A stretch of DNA of 64,000 nucleotides. Origin: Knoxdaviesia capensis (lineage: Eukaryota > Ascomycota > Sordariomycetes > Microascales > Gondwanamycetaceae). The DNA is taken from the NCBI GenBank assembly GCA_001510575.1, contig LNGK01000008.1, positions 198,340-262,339 on the forward strand, in the 5' to 3' direction. Within the stretch, counting starts at the first letter, position 1. Each line of letters begins with the position of its first letter. Of this stretch, positions 34,455 to 45,343 are shown piece by piece. The notes under the pieces were generated by a model. The model did no database searches, had not been told where the DNA came from, and was given only the letters and a program-made list of their open reading frames with translations. Both the position numbers and the translations under genes were made by a program.

Positions 34455-35473
34455 CTAGTAGACCTTCTTCTTCTCGTCGATGCTGAACTGGCCGGGCCCG
34501 CTGTTCACCAGCAGCAGCAGCCCGCCGACAATGGACAGGATCTGGAAGAAGTCGTACTTGGCAAAGTCCTTGTGCGGGTGGTGCTCGTGCAGGGTCCAGA
34601 AGTTGTTGACGAGCAGGTTGAACACGCTGAGGATGACGACCAGCAGGGTGGCGCTGAACTTGGCCTTGAAGCCGACGACGACCATGACGCAGGCCAGGAA
34701 GCCGATGATCGACACCAGCACGCGCCAGATCGACCACGAGCCGGAGAAGACGAAGCCGACGAACAGGAAGATCAGCAGCACGCGGCCGGCCAGCTGGAAG
34801 TACATCTTGCGGTCCTTCTCGTCCAGCTGCGGCAGCCCGGCAAACGCCTTGGTCTTGCGCACCCACGAGTCCGACAGCACCATCAGCAGGCCGCCGATCA
34901 CGGACAGGTTGCGCAGGAAGAAGTTGACGTCGAAGATCAGGCCGTAGCCCACGGCCTGCGCGATCACCACGGTCATCAGACACACCACGGCGTAGTCGGA
35001 GTATTTGCGGATGATCACCATTCCTGACGACACGATCATGGCAAGCACGTTGATGGCGAGGAAGATGTGGGTGATACCGGAGGGCACTAGATGCGGGAGA
35101 GAGGTTGGGGGGAGGGTGAACAGGTTAGCCACAAGGGTGTCGTTCAGGGCGGGGATTGCCGTGGTTTCTTGAACTCGGGCGCGCGCGCAAATCGCTCGCT
35201 CAAGCGATCCGGGGGGCACCGGACAGGCAAGGGGAGGGGGAAGGGTTTGTGAACATACTGCCTCGGAAATCATGAAGATATAACAGCTGGTCACTCCATT
35301 GGGTGACGATCCGTAGCGAGTCTTCCAGGAAGGTGACGACAATTAGGAAGCGGCCGATGGTGGGGAGATGACTAGAAAGGAAGACAGGTTGTGTGCCAGG
35401 TCAGCCAACTGCATGCACCATGAAAAGAGCGTTGTCCCTCGAGCCCTCGCTTCGCGGATCCAGACCAGATCCA

Positions 35474-35509
<36 letters not shown>

Positions 35510-35927
35510 GCGGCACCGGCCCAGACAAGCACCGGCACGGAATATAGATTACAGACCGCACGGCGAGACCGGACCGGCGCACAAAGAAGGGTCCGGCCAG
35601 AAACAGTGGGGCACGCGCCCACAGCACGCAGCAGCGTCCCCAGAAAAATAAATAAAAACCCGCCTCCTCCTTTTCAATCGGGACACGTTGAGAAAAGAAA
35701 GCACAAAACCACGCAACAGCAGCAGCAGCAGTAGCAGTAAGGATGAGTGGGAGGGGGGGAAAAACGTACGGCTTGATAGGTCCGCTGATCGAGTCGAGCA
35801 TGTCCTCGATCTTGCTGGTGTATTGGCGGATCTGGTCCAGCGGGCTGGTCGGCTCGCTTTGGGACTGCACGCCGTACGACGGGGCCGACGAGCCTATGCC
35901 GTAGCCCATACCGCCACGTTGCGACAT
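34455..35927 (-). CDS. SURF4/Erv29-type ER cargo receptor, 300 aa
   Basis: Polytopic ER membrane protein that loads soluble secretory cargo into COPII vesicles (yeast Erv29, animal SURF4). Model: complement of 35770-35927, 35259-35371, 35087-side exon 34455-35086. Introns of 398 and 172 nt begin GTACGT and GTATGT, and the joined protein reads through the family signatures SGPIKPHLPTIGRFLIVVTF, LEDSLRIVTQWSDQLLYL and GMPSGITHIFLAINV. Several hydrophobic segments follow, then NNFWTLHEHH and KYDFFQILSIVGGLLLLVNS. The C-terminus is DEKKKVY, a KKxx dilysine signal for COPI retrieval to the ER, as in the family. The N-terminus (MSQRGGMGYGIGSSAPSYG) is Gly/Ser-rich and cytosolic. The length matches the family (about 270-310). 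Intron 1 carries a TC/GA microsatellite. Confidence 0.95.
35478..35508. repeat. TC microsatellite inside SURF4 intron 1
   Basis: About 15 TC units on the + strand (GA on the sense strand of SURF4), lying within the 398-nt first intron. Confidence 0.9.
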
Positions 35928-37369
35928 TGTGAAGAATGTGTGTGTGTGAGAGATAGAGATAGACAGGATGCGTCGGGAGGGTTCGAGAGAAGACCGCGGT
36001 GGGAGCCGGTGCGCGGGGGGGGGAAGAGAGACACAGGAGAGCCGGAGGACGGAGACCGGAGGTTTGGAGGGCCGGCGGTTCGGAAGAGAGACAAGCTGGC
36101 ACCAGCCGGAAGATGTAATGAATCAATCAGGTCAACTGGCAGTCGTCCACGACAGCAAAAAGGGGGGGAAAGGAACAATAGTTGGCAGGAAACCCTCGGT
36201 CGGCGATAGGCGGAAGAGCAAGCTGTCCAGCAAGAAGGGTGCACAAAAAGAAGAAGAAAGTGAAGCCCAAACCAGAGAGCCCGAGATGGATACGAGATGA
36301 TGATGATGATAAAAAAGAAGAAGAAAAAAAGAAAATTGCTCCGTTCGCAGAAGGGAGAGTGAGAGTGAGGGGGGGGGAAAGAAGAAGAAAGAAAAAGGCG
36401 AAGTGAGGTTTTCGCCGAGCCGTCAAAGTTGTGTTGGTGCGCAAGGCCAAAAAAAACCACCGCAACAGAAACCCCGAAGCGACGATGACAGAGTGTTATT
36501 TTCGAGACCACTATCGATCTCCAGCGGGTTGCTTGTGCTTTGTTTTTTTTTTCTTTTTTCTAGGAGTTGCCGCTTGGCCCAAATTGCCCGGAACGAGCAG
36601 GGCCCGTTTCCTGGCATCTGGCTGTTCCAGGAACCACATCCAAACACCACCAAGAAGAAACCCCCAGCCACACCCGATGGGGACAACAAAGCCGGTGCGC
36701 CACACGGCTGACTCAGATGCTCGTGGCTGGTGGTCGGCCCTGTACGGAGACTTTCCGCCCGGGACTTTTCCAGCAACCGTGTCTTTTTTGCAGGAGGCCC
36801 AAGGCACAATTGGAAGCACACACACTTCAATCAATATGGCCCGCCTCCGCCGTGCATGATGCCGGGGAACGTCTTCCGGGCACAATCACTCTCGCAAGAT
36901 CGGCTCACCTGAATAACAATTGTCGGTGTCTGGCATGGAAGGGGAGACGAGCTACAAATATTCTGGATGACTCAGCTGAGCTCAGTCCAATTCCCTTATT
37001 CATGCATGCTCCCTTGTCCCAATCAAGTCGTCAATAACTCAATTCACTTCTGGTCCCGTGCCCGCTCTCAATAGCCTGAACAAATAACCCACTGCCCAAC
37101 CCTAACCCTAAGACACGTGCAGTTCACCAGCACACAGACAGACGGATGGACTGGAGTGTTCTGTGACAAGTAAACACTATCAAGGTAAGCTGGAATAGAG
37201 CACAAGATGAGAAAACAGTGTGGATACAGAACAATCCAAAAACACCCAAACGCCCCTCATCACACCAACTGATATCATGAACCCTTTCTCTCGGTTTCTG
37301 GTATATACGATGTCGACTCTGTTCACCCTCATGCCTCGCCAGAAAAACAAACAGACAAACAAAACACCC
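35928..37369. other. Intergenic: SURF4 promoter side and 3' flank of the cupredoxin gene
   Basis: No gene found. A short GATGAT run lies at 36295-36310 and purine-rich stretches at 36240-36400. A telomere-like motif CAACCCTAACCCTAAG is at 37097-37112. The upstream region of SURF4 (35928-36200) is purine-rich on the + strand, so pyrimidine-rich on the sense strand, as in the leaders of other genes here. Confidence 0.5.
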
Positions 37370-39081
37370 CTAGTCAATATCCTTCCCGCTGGGCCGGTAC
37401 TTCGTCTCCGGATGCAGGTCGTACGAGAAGGTCTGGCTCGTCGACGGCGCCGGCGAGATGCTGGACACCGGCGGCGCCCCGGGTGAGCCGGGCAGTTCAG
37501 CTGGTGCGGCGGGGGTCGTGTGAGTGGCCGTGGCGGCAGCGGCGGCCGCGGCCGTGTCGATGGCCTGCGATCCGTTGGGGTGTGCGTATGCGAGAGTCGG
37601 GTCACTAGAAAGGACACGAGTTAGGGGGTTTCGTCCAGCGACACTTTACATGTACAGAAGAGTCCGCAGGCAAGGAAGGACAAACAGCACAAACACATAC
37701 TAGAACGAATCCTGGCGGCTGGCCACCGGATACCCGCCGGCCTGCGGATACCCCTGCGCCGCGAGCGGATGGTGCGGCGGCGGCGCATACAGCCCGCCGT
37801 ACACGCTCTCATGCCCGTACCCGCCGCCGCCGGCCGGCCCCGGCCCGTACGGATTCAGCGGCAGCCCCGGCGACGGGCTGGTGGTCGCCGACGCCGTGCC
37901 CCAGCCGCCGTCGACGCTGTACGTCCCCGGGCTCTGCGCGCCGGCGGGGCTGCCCAGCGGCTTGGAGTGGCGCGCGGCGCTGTGCATGAACAGCCCGCCG
38001 TAGGGCCCCGGCGACGACGCCGCCATCTGCTGGGAGTGGCGCGGCCCGCCGAGCTTCATCTCGCCGGACGCGGCGGCTTCGCGCTTTGCGCGGCGCCGGC
38101 GGCAGACGAACAGCATGGCGGCGCCGATTGCGAGCGCTGCGACGCTGCCGACCACGATGCCGGCGATGGCGCCGCCGCCGAGCGTCGGCCCGGAGCCGGA
38201 GGCTGCCGGCGCGCCGGGGACGGCGGCCGGCGTGTCGGTGGCCGTGGAGGCGCTGCCGGACGACTGCGCCGGCGTTGGCGTGGGCGTGGGCATGTGCTCG
38301 CTGGGCCACGGCTGGCCGGGCACCATTTCGATCTCGGCCATCTCGACGTACTCGACGTGTTTATCGAGAGTCCAAGTGGAGTTCTGCTCTCCCCCACAGG
38401 GACAAGGGCACGCAGGTCAGCAGGCCTGGTGATCGCCTGACCAGTCCAGCGACAAGAAACCAAGAGAGGAACGGAGGGGGGGGAAACACTCACCGGGTTG
38501 ATCACGCCCACCATGTGCTGGTCGCGGCAGCTGCCGGTGGCGCCGCAGTAGAAGAACACCGGCTCGTCGGTCGAGTTGACCAGCACCTGGAACCTGGGCA
38601 GGTCGGCCGAGATGCCCGACATGAACTTCTGGCCGCTGTAGAAGGCCTCGGCATCGCGGCCCTCGCCGGCCATCTCGTACGGGATGCAGCCGTGCGAGAA
38701 GTCGCCGCGGATCACCGAGTGGTCGGGCGGGTAGAAGCGGAACTCGACCGTGTCGCCGGCCCTGGCGAAGGTGGTGTTGGGGGTGAATTTGAAGCCGGCC
38801 TGCATGTGTTTTCGAGAGTATTAGCATGTGTGCTGCTACAACCAGAGCGGACGGAGAGGGATGGGTGGGGGGAAGGGACTCACCCATCCTACCGACACTG
38901 TGTGTGTCTTTGGCGGTTCTGACGATGTCGACGACGCCGACGACGTCGGGGCCTGTGTGGTGGTCGACCCGGACACCTCGATGGTGGCCGGCTCGGTCGG
39001 CGCCGGCGTGACGATCTGCGCCGACACGGCGGCAAAGCCGGTGATCAGCTCGAAAATGGCGGTTGGCCGGGAAGGACGCAT
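37370..39081 (-). CDS. Cupredoxin-like surface protein with one membrane segment and a cytoplasmic tail, 473 aa
   Basis: Model: complement of 38884-39081, 38494-38799, 37701-38383 and 37370-37604, with GTGAGT, GTGAGT and GTATGT donors; the frame is continuous. Start MRPSRPTAIFELITGFAAVSA is a plausible signal peptide. A Thr/Ser/Pro-rich linker leads to a cupredoxin-type fold (about 60-168): HTVSVGW, AGFKFTPNTTFARAGDTVEF, YPPDHSVIRGDF, then VFFYCGATGSCRDQHMVGVINP. Fungal relatives are extracellular serine-rich proteins anchored in membrane or wall. The usual motif ends C-x4-HC; here the position before the second Cys is Ser (ATGSC), with a His five residues on, so copper binding is doubtful. 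After a Ser/Thr/Pro stalk comes a hydrophobic segment (about 236-262, IAGIVVGSVAALAIGAAMLFV) stopped by RRRRAKR, then a Gly/Pro/Tyr-rich tail and a last exon ending PSGKDID. Most likely a type I plasma-membrane protein. Confidence 0.85.
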
Positions 39082-40924
39082 TGCAGCGGCTTGTGTATCT
39101 GTTCGTCGTCGTCTTCTTATTTTTTCCCTTTGATCGGAGTGTTCCAGGACGGAGAGAGTGTGTGGTGTTGCGGTGGACGTCCTGGTGTAAGTGGCGTGTA
39201 AGTGGTGACTTGAGACGAGGCGCAAGCAGAGACTGATCGACCGAGAAAAAAAGTGAAGAAAAACTGCGAATCAATGCACCCAGACCGATCAAGTGCAAAA
39301 GAAGAAAAAGAAAGAGAAACGAAGAAAATTCAAAACAAAAACAAAAGAGAATAGTATCTCGGGGTGGGGGACGGTGAATCACACCCGAAGAGCAAGTATG
39401 TTCAGGCCAACCACGCTTATCCCGAAATCACCGGGAGTCAAAACTCCACTAAGCACAGAACAAAGAAAAGAAAACCGACGATGACTTGAAACAGTCTACC
39501 AAGGAAAAAGGGATTGAACTTGACTACGTCTTTTCAAGACTAGTAGAAAATAATCAAAGAAAAAAAGAGAATACTCCGGAAACAAGATGGCGCGAGGGAC
39601 GGGGCTGGAAACGAGAAAAAGAAGAGGGGAGGGAAGACGAGGAGACGGGAACAATGCTAAGAGCGGGCGGCGGGAAGAACCCAGACGAAAAGAGAAAACA
39701 ATGAATCAATATAAAAACCAGAATACCAAGGCGAGCGAGCGAGCAAACATCCCGCATTGGAATTCTTCCCGGTCGCCTTTTTGCATTTCCCTCCCGCAAT
39801 CTCACCACACGTACGAGTACCTCATATATATACCAGCACCGCATCTATGTACCTTCGTAAGGTGGTATCGAGGTAGCTATACACGTACCACACACACACA
39901 GCACTCTATTCCATCTTGTATAGATATTACGGTTTGGGCCCTGGACGGACCACAGCACAATGCATCCCGCCTCTAAAACACACACCACGAGCGAGATAAG
40001 CACGCAGCAGCAGATCTACACACCGGATCCCTCCCTATACATGTTGGGTGGGTGGCCGGAACAGGTGTGAGGGGAACAAAGGACAAGAATAGCCCACACA
40101 CCCTCGATCTCCGGGTAGAAAAAAAAAAAAGAGACACTGCAGGGTATATGCACCTCGATTCCTCCTCGTTTCGTTTCGCGTGCTTCAGACCACGGCAGAG
40201 GAATAACAGACCACATCACGGCGTGGGTGGGTGGTGGGTGTGGTTGGTGATCACCGGGTCGCTTGCCCGCGCGGGTCCTGGGCCAACCTGGATGAATTGC
40301 GTGTCTGGGTGATTGAGAGGGCGACGCACACACCAAGAGGGAGAAACAGAGAGGGGCCGAAGGACTATATCAGCCGGCTGGGAAAAACAAAGAAAAAAGA
40401 GAACAAAAAAAGCCCCCCGAAATGCAAATGCAATTAAACATTCCCAACCCAGCGACGACGTTATCATATTTGGCTATTACCACCCGGAGCCGCGACAATA
40501 TAGTTCGACCACCGCTGGTACACACACACATGGTGTAGCTCATATACATGGAGCACATACTTACAGGAAAATCAATCTCGCAGCTGCGTGCGCCACCGTA
40601 CGAGTCCGAACCCAAAGTGACAAGGTGCTGTCGGGCTTTCTTTGTCTGTCCACTCGCACAGGATATGCCGTATATCGCCTCGACCGCCCGTCTCTGACAC
40701 GCATTTCTGGGCTCACACTCTCTCAAGCACCGTTTGCCAGCTTACTGTGACGGGGTGACGAAAGAAGAAAAAGATAAAAAAACCAACAGCAGCAGTCTTC
40801 CAGGTCGCGGTCTTGGCGGAGTGCGGAGCCCCCGGAGAGAGAAACAGCACCTGGCGGCTTCTCGGCAGCGGCAGTCCCGCCAGCCCGAAACGCCACACGA
40901 GAGCGAGCGCCGGGGACACAGATC
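39082..40924. other. Intergenic: upstream of the cupredoxin gene
   Basis: No gene is supported. From 39240 to 39720 the + strand is purine-rich, giving a pyrimidine-rich leader on the sense strand of the cupredoxin gene. Short CA runs lie at 39889-39902 and 40523-40532. The rest shows nothing recognisable. Confidence 0.5.
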
Positions 40925-41164
40925 TTAGCTCGCAGACCCTAGCTCGCAGACCCGGGTCTTGAGGCCCCCAGCCACTTCCTCCATCTCGCTCTGCCCGGTG
41001 TGAAGGGCGTCCAGCTGGATACCCCCGGAGACGCCGATGCTGTTGGCACACAGCTCCGTCAGGATGCTTGCATTGCATCGGGGGCGGTGCTGCTTCTCAC
41101 GCCTTTTCTCGGCCTCCACATCGCTGGGCCAAGTCCGGCCGTTGACGACGTGGTGCCGGTGCAT
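40925..41164 (-). CDS. Unknown small protein or terminal exon (79 aa from the first ATG)
   Basis: Not recognised. The frame reads MHRHHVVNGRTWPSDVEAEK, then CNASILTELCANSIGVSGG and ends CELGSAS. About 85% of third positions are G or C, the bias of the established genes here, and the residue mix is typical of a folded soluble protein with Cys residues, so I believe it is coding. The frame extends upstream without an ATG to about 41200 (through ALLQRQAMHR), and a good acceptor (CCCTCTTGCAG, exon from 41173) stands there. A first exon probably lies between 41174 and the end of ALG6 at 41539, but I could not find an ATG exon that joins in phase. The last codons overlap a 15-bp tandem duplication (AGCTCGCAGACCC twice), which may have created the present C-terminus. 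Confidence 0.42.
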   Translation of the reverse strand: MHRHHVVNGRTWPSDVEAEKRREKQHRPRCNASILTELCANSIGVSGGIQLDALHTGQSEMEEVAGGLKTRVCELGSAS

Positions 41165-41538
41165 GGCCTGGCGCTGCAAGAGGGCGCAAACGGCCGGAGT
41201 TCGTCAGGTCTAACGTGCCAACCACGCAGTCCGGTTTCTCCTTCATAACAAGCCGACACAGTCAGTCAGCTCTGCAGGCACGAAATCCGGAGGAAACCAT
41301 GAGACGGCTAAGCAACACGGAATGGGAAGCCGAGAAAGGACGGAGATGCGGGAGACCAGCACGGAAGAGGACCAGAAAAGCCTTGATAAAGGACAAAAGA
41401 AGGCCCGGAAATAGCGTTTTTAAATAAGAAACACGTCAATATACAGGGAGATAAAAACAAACCCCAGATGTATTTTCAGAGAACAACAAAAAAAAAAGAG
41501 TAAACCAGAAGCCCTCACAACCAAGAAAGAAACCCCCC
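41165..41538. other. Short gap; may hold the first exon of the small minus-strand gene
   Basis: It contains the 3' flank of ALG6 (A-rich on the + strand at 41420-41530) and possible 5' exon sequence of the gene ending at 40925. A minus-strand ATG near 41243 (MKEKPDCVVGT) is out of phase with that gene. Confidence 0.35.
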
Positions 41539-43723
41539 CTACCGCCGCTTCGACCGCCCCGATTTCGGCGTCGGCGCGGGTGACGGCGACGGCGATCCCC
41601 CCGCCCCGCCCGCCCCACCACCACCAGCAGCCTTCTTCTTCTGCGGCGTGCGCGGCGCCTGCTTCGCCGCAGGCCGACCCGGCGAGGGCGGCGCCAAGGT
41701 CGCCGGCGACGGGGCCTTCACCGGCCGCGCAACAACCACCACCGGCGGCGGCGTGGTCGCGCCCGGACCGGAGAGAGCCGTGGCCTCCTCGACCACGCCG
41801 CTCTCGACCACCAGCCGGAACACGCACCACAGGTAGCACAGCACAAAGCCGGCGGCGCCCAGCCCGACATTGGCCACCACCCACAGGTCGGGCTTGTCGG
41901 CCGGCGGCAGCACGGCCGCGTCGGCCACGTGCCAGGCGGCCATGGCCAGGTAGAAGAGCAGGTGCAGCGCGTAGGTGGCGCGCTGCACGTACGACGCCGA
42001 GGGCGCCGCGCCGCCCGCCGCGGCCGACACGGCGGCGGTCGGGCCCTTGGCGGCCGCCGACGCCGCCGACTTGGTGGTCGGGGAGGTCACGCTGGGCCCG
42101 CTGGGCGACGGCGAGGTCGAGGCGGCGAGCGACACGGGCAGGCCCATCAGGTACGCCCAGAGCAGGGTCAGCACGGCGTACGGCACGGCCAGGTCGACGC
42201 GCTTGAGCAGCGGGAACATGGTCCAGCAGCCGAGGACGTTGGCAAAGCCCACCCAGGCGCGCGTGTCGCGCGACAGGCCCTGGCGGCCGGCCAGCAGCAG
42301 CGTCATCGGCATCAGCGGCAGGAGCACGCTCTTCTCGTGCACCTGGTAGCTGAACAGGAAGAATGCCCAGGCGGTGGCCGAGGCCGCCAGCGGCATGAGG
42401 GTGCGGCGCGGGCGGAAGAACAGCACCAGACACGGCGGGGCAGACGCGGCGAGGGTGGCGGCAAGCGAGGCTCGCTGCAGCAGGACGGGATGGAAACGTC
42501 TGAGCTTGATGACGACGTTGGCCGCGCACCAGAAGTTGGCCACCTTGTCCTCAAACAAGCCGCGCGCAAACGGGAACACGCGGTGCACCATCTGCAGCAG
42601 CTGCACGACCACGGGGTAGTAGATCGCTTTGGTGTCGAGAAGGCCAGCAATGTCGGCGCCGAGGACGGGCAGCGGGTGGGATGTCGGGTCGGCCGACTTG
42701 TACCCGCCAGCGGTGCGCGACGGGCCATACGGGCCGTAGGGAGAGATGCCCTGCTCGGAATCGTAGATGGCGCCCAGCACCAGCGGCAGCAGCAGCAGGG
42801 CAAACGCCACAATCGTCGCGAGCGCAATCGTGAAGAGGCGGCGCAGGTTGAGCGGAAACAGGCAGCTCCCCAGCAGGAAGGAGAACACCGGCAGCGCATA
42901 GTACAGGGCCATCTGCTTGAAGCCGAGGGCGGCGACGAAGAACACCGACGCCCACATAAAGCGGCCGGCGAGCATGCTGGACATGCTGGCAACGAAGAAG
43001 CCGAGCATGACGGTGTTGTACTGGAAGTGCACGTGGTCGATGAGGATGGTGGCCGGCTGCATCAGGAAGGCGGTCAGCGCCAGCGACGACGTCCACGTGG
43101 TGATGCCGCTGAGGCGGCTGTAGCGGCGCATAAACACCACGGTGGCCGGCACAAAGATCAGGAACTCCGACACCATCACGGTGGCGCGCATGAACAGCTT
43201 GAGCGAGGCGTCGTCGAGGCCGCGGGAGGAGTCGAGGGCGAACCATTCCGGGTTGATCAGCGCGCCGAGCTTGCCGCACAGCCAGCTGTGGTACGCGGTC
43301 AGCGGCGGGTAGTCGAGGCCCCACCACTGCAGGTCGTAGAAGTACCACTGCGAGATGGGGAGGTGGGTTGTGAGTTCCATCCAGTGGCGCTGGGCCTCGT
43401 AGTCGCCGAACATCGGGGGGTTTTCGAAGCCTGCAGCGCACAGAAGCGGCGAGTCAGTATGCGGGGGGGTTGGAGCCACAGCAAGACGGGCAGGTTTACG
43501 TACCGGAGTATCCCCACAGGCCGGCCGCCCAGCGGAACAGGCCGGCCACCATGAAGATCAGCGGCAGCAGCTCCCACTGCGACACCGACGACCGCGCCGG
43601 CCACAGGAACGCCGCCAGCGGGAACGCCGGACTGCGGCCATGGCCATCGGCCGAGTCGGAGTCCGAGCGTTTCGGCGCCGACGACGGGATGCGCGGGCGC
43701 GGCTTATGCGAAGACGCGGCCAT
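41539..43723 (-). CDS. Alg6-type dolichyl-P-glucose: Man9GlcNAc2-PP-dolichol alpha-1,3-glucosyltransferase, 703 aa
   Basis: A GT57 enzyme of the ER membrane. It adds the first glucose to the Man9GlcNAc2 lipid-linked oligosaccharide for N-glycosylation. Model: complement of 43504-43723 and 41539-43430, joined across a 73-nt intron (GTACGT, GCAG) to give GLWGYSGFENPPMFGDYEAQ. The first luminal-loop signature PPMFGDYEAQRHWMELT (about 78-94) and QWWGLDYPPLTAYHSWLCG identify Alg6 rather than Alg8. The Asp of GDYEAQ (about residue 83) corresponds to the acidic residue implicated in catalysis in yeast Alg6. Some ten or more hydrophobic segments follow, including HVHFQYNTVMLGFF, GLFEDKVANFWC and the luminal FLFSYQVHEKSVLLPLMP. 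It is longer than yeast Alg6 (about 544): there is an Ala/Ser-rich insert (about 540-575) and a Pro/Ala/Gly-rich basic tail ending KSGRSKRR. It is divergent from palC across 961 bp. Confidence 0.95.
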
Positions 43724-44029
43724 TGCGAGATGGTGCGGACGAGGTGAGCGAAGTGTTGGGTGTTGGTCGTCCGAGTTGTTGGGGGAGTGATGTCAGTGTG
43801 ACACCCAGACAAGAAGGAGGAGGTGATGATTAGGAGAAAGAAGAGAAGGACGTCATCAATTAAAGAATACTCTGAACGAAGGGAAAGAAAGAAAAGAAAG
43901 AAAAGAAAAATGAAGGGACACACACACTTGGGACGTGAGTGGAAATAAAATAAAATGTGATGATATAGAGAGGGCAAAAAGGTGAAGCTCGGAAAAAGAA
44001 GCTCAAAGCTCTCTCTATGCATTTTTGTT

Positions 44030-44050
44030 GATTGGCTTTGATTGGCTTTT
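44030..44050. promoter_or_regulatory. Tandem CCAAT boxes (inverted on + strand)
   Basis: GATTGGCTTT occurs twice in direct succession (44030-44039, 44040-44049), one helical turn apart. Each contains ATTGG, the reverse of CCAAT, the core site of the fungal HAP/CBC complex. It lies 307 bp upstream of the ALG6 ATG, reading CCAAT on the ALG6 sense strand. Confidence 0.6.
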
Positions 44051-44369
44051 CTTGAGTGGTGGCCTTTTGGGAGAAGAAAAGCGGGGCTGGCCCTGCATGG
44101 ATACTTATGGACCTGCTCAGTCCGGAGAACTTGATACTAGCAGTGACAACAGCACAAGCAGGAAACCAAAGAAAGCCAGGAGCAAAAAGCAAAAGCCCAG
44201 GTATCCTCAGGTACTGTGAGAAACCCCCACGTGACGAGCAGGAAAAGAGCAAAAGGAAAGAGCAGGCGGGTGCTGTAACACACGCGCGGAAGTCCCCCGC
44301 TGGAAAGGGAAGGCGCCGTCGTTTATCGGTAATCAGCCCGCTATAACGACTTTGTTTTGGCGCCTAGCC

Positions 44370-44381
44370 GCCAAGCTTGGC
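44370..44381. promoter_or_regulatory. Palindromic PacC-type site (GCCAAGCTTGGC)
   Basis: Two copies of GCCAAG, which matches the PacC/Rim101 core GCCARG, are arranged head to head with no gap, 304 bp upstream of the palC start codon. One more match (GCCAGG) is at about 44176-44181. PacC is the transcription factor activated by the Pal pathway, so this could be feedback control. Binding is inferred only from the motif. Confidence 0.45.
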
Positions 44382-44684
44382 TCGACTTCTAACCTCATTT
44401 TCCGGCCGTGTTTCTCTTGCTTCCGCTTCAGCTTTTATCTCCAGCTTCGATACCCCAGATTTCCCTAGCATTGCCTTCGCACACGTAACCCGCCATAAAC
44501 CGTCTCCAAGATCCTCCGTCCGCTGCCAAACGTCGTCGTTCCGCCCCGTTCCGGCCCCCGAGTCCGCCAACCCGAGAGTCACGGCATCCCGCCTACCCCG
44601 CCCTCAACCGCTCCGAATCCCACGCCCGGGACCCCTCCCCCCCCGATCCGGAAAACCACACACACACACCCCTCCCTCCCCACC

Positions 44685-45312
44685 ATGCCGTACCCGTTCG
44701 TGCTCCCCACAACCACACTCTACTCCTTCGACCCCGACTTCGTGTGCGCCACCCACCCCGCGCTGCCGCTCACCGCCACCACCCACCGCGGCGTCGTGCG
44801 CGCCGAGCTCAAGAAGCACAAGCGCCTCGATGGCGCCCTGCAGGCCACCCACCTGGCCGACGTGTTGTCGGCCCTGAACCGCTACCTGCAGTACCTGGTG
44901 GCGCTCGAGAGCGGCCTGGCCCCGCCGTCGCCCGCCGCCGCGGCTGCTGCGGCTGCGGCGGCCGCCCGCGGCCTGCCCGACCCGCGCGTCGCCGTGGTGG
45001 CGCGCGGCACGCCGACCACGCAGTGGCGCTCGATCATCGCCGACGGCGCCGGCCCGGGGCGGGATCCGCCGCGCGTGCGCGCCCGCTGCCTGGAGCACGA
45101 GATCCTGTTCACCATGCACGCGGCGGCGACCGCCCACGTGCTGATCGCGCGCGTGTCGCTGAACTACATCCCCAACATCCTGACCGACCGCGTGTCGGCC
45201 CCGGGGCTCAAGCAGCCCGAGCGCGGCACCGCCATCGCCTCGGCCTCGCGCTACCTGCTCGACGCCGCGAGCATCTGGGCGGCCGTGGCCGCGCGCACCG
45301 AGACTCCGCCGC

Positions 45313-45343
<31 letters not shown>

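Larger units (their letters stand above)
43724..44684. promoter_or_regulatory. Bidirectional promoter region of ALG6 and palC
   Basis: 961 bp between two divergent start codons. It contains tandem ATTGG boxes (44031-44049), a PacC-type palindrome (44370-44381) and a T/C-rich stretch (44385-44640) leading to the palC ATG, ending in a CA repeat (44659-44670). The minus-strand leader of ALG6 lies over 43860-43920, purine-rich on the + strand. Confidence 0.6.

Noticed and set aside
41929..43554. 541-codon + strand ORF antisense to ALG6
   Set aside because: Shadow of extreme third-position G/C bias; the Alg6 signatures are on the minus strand.
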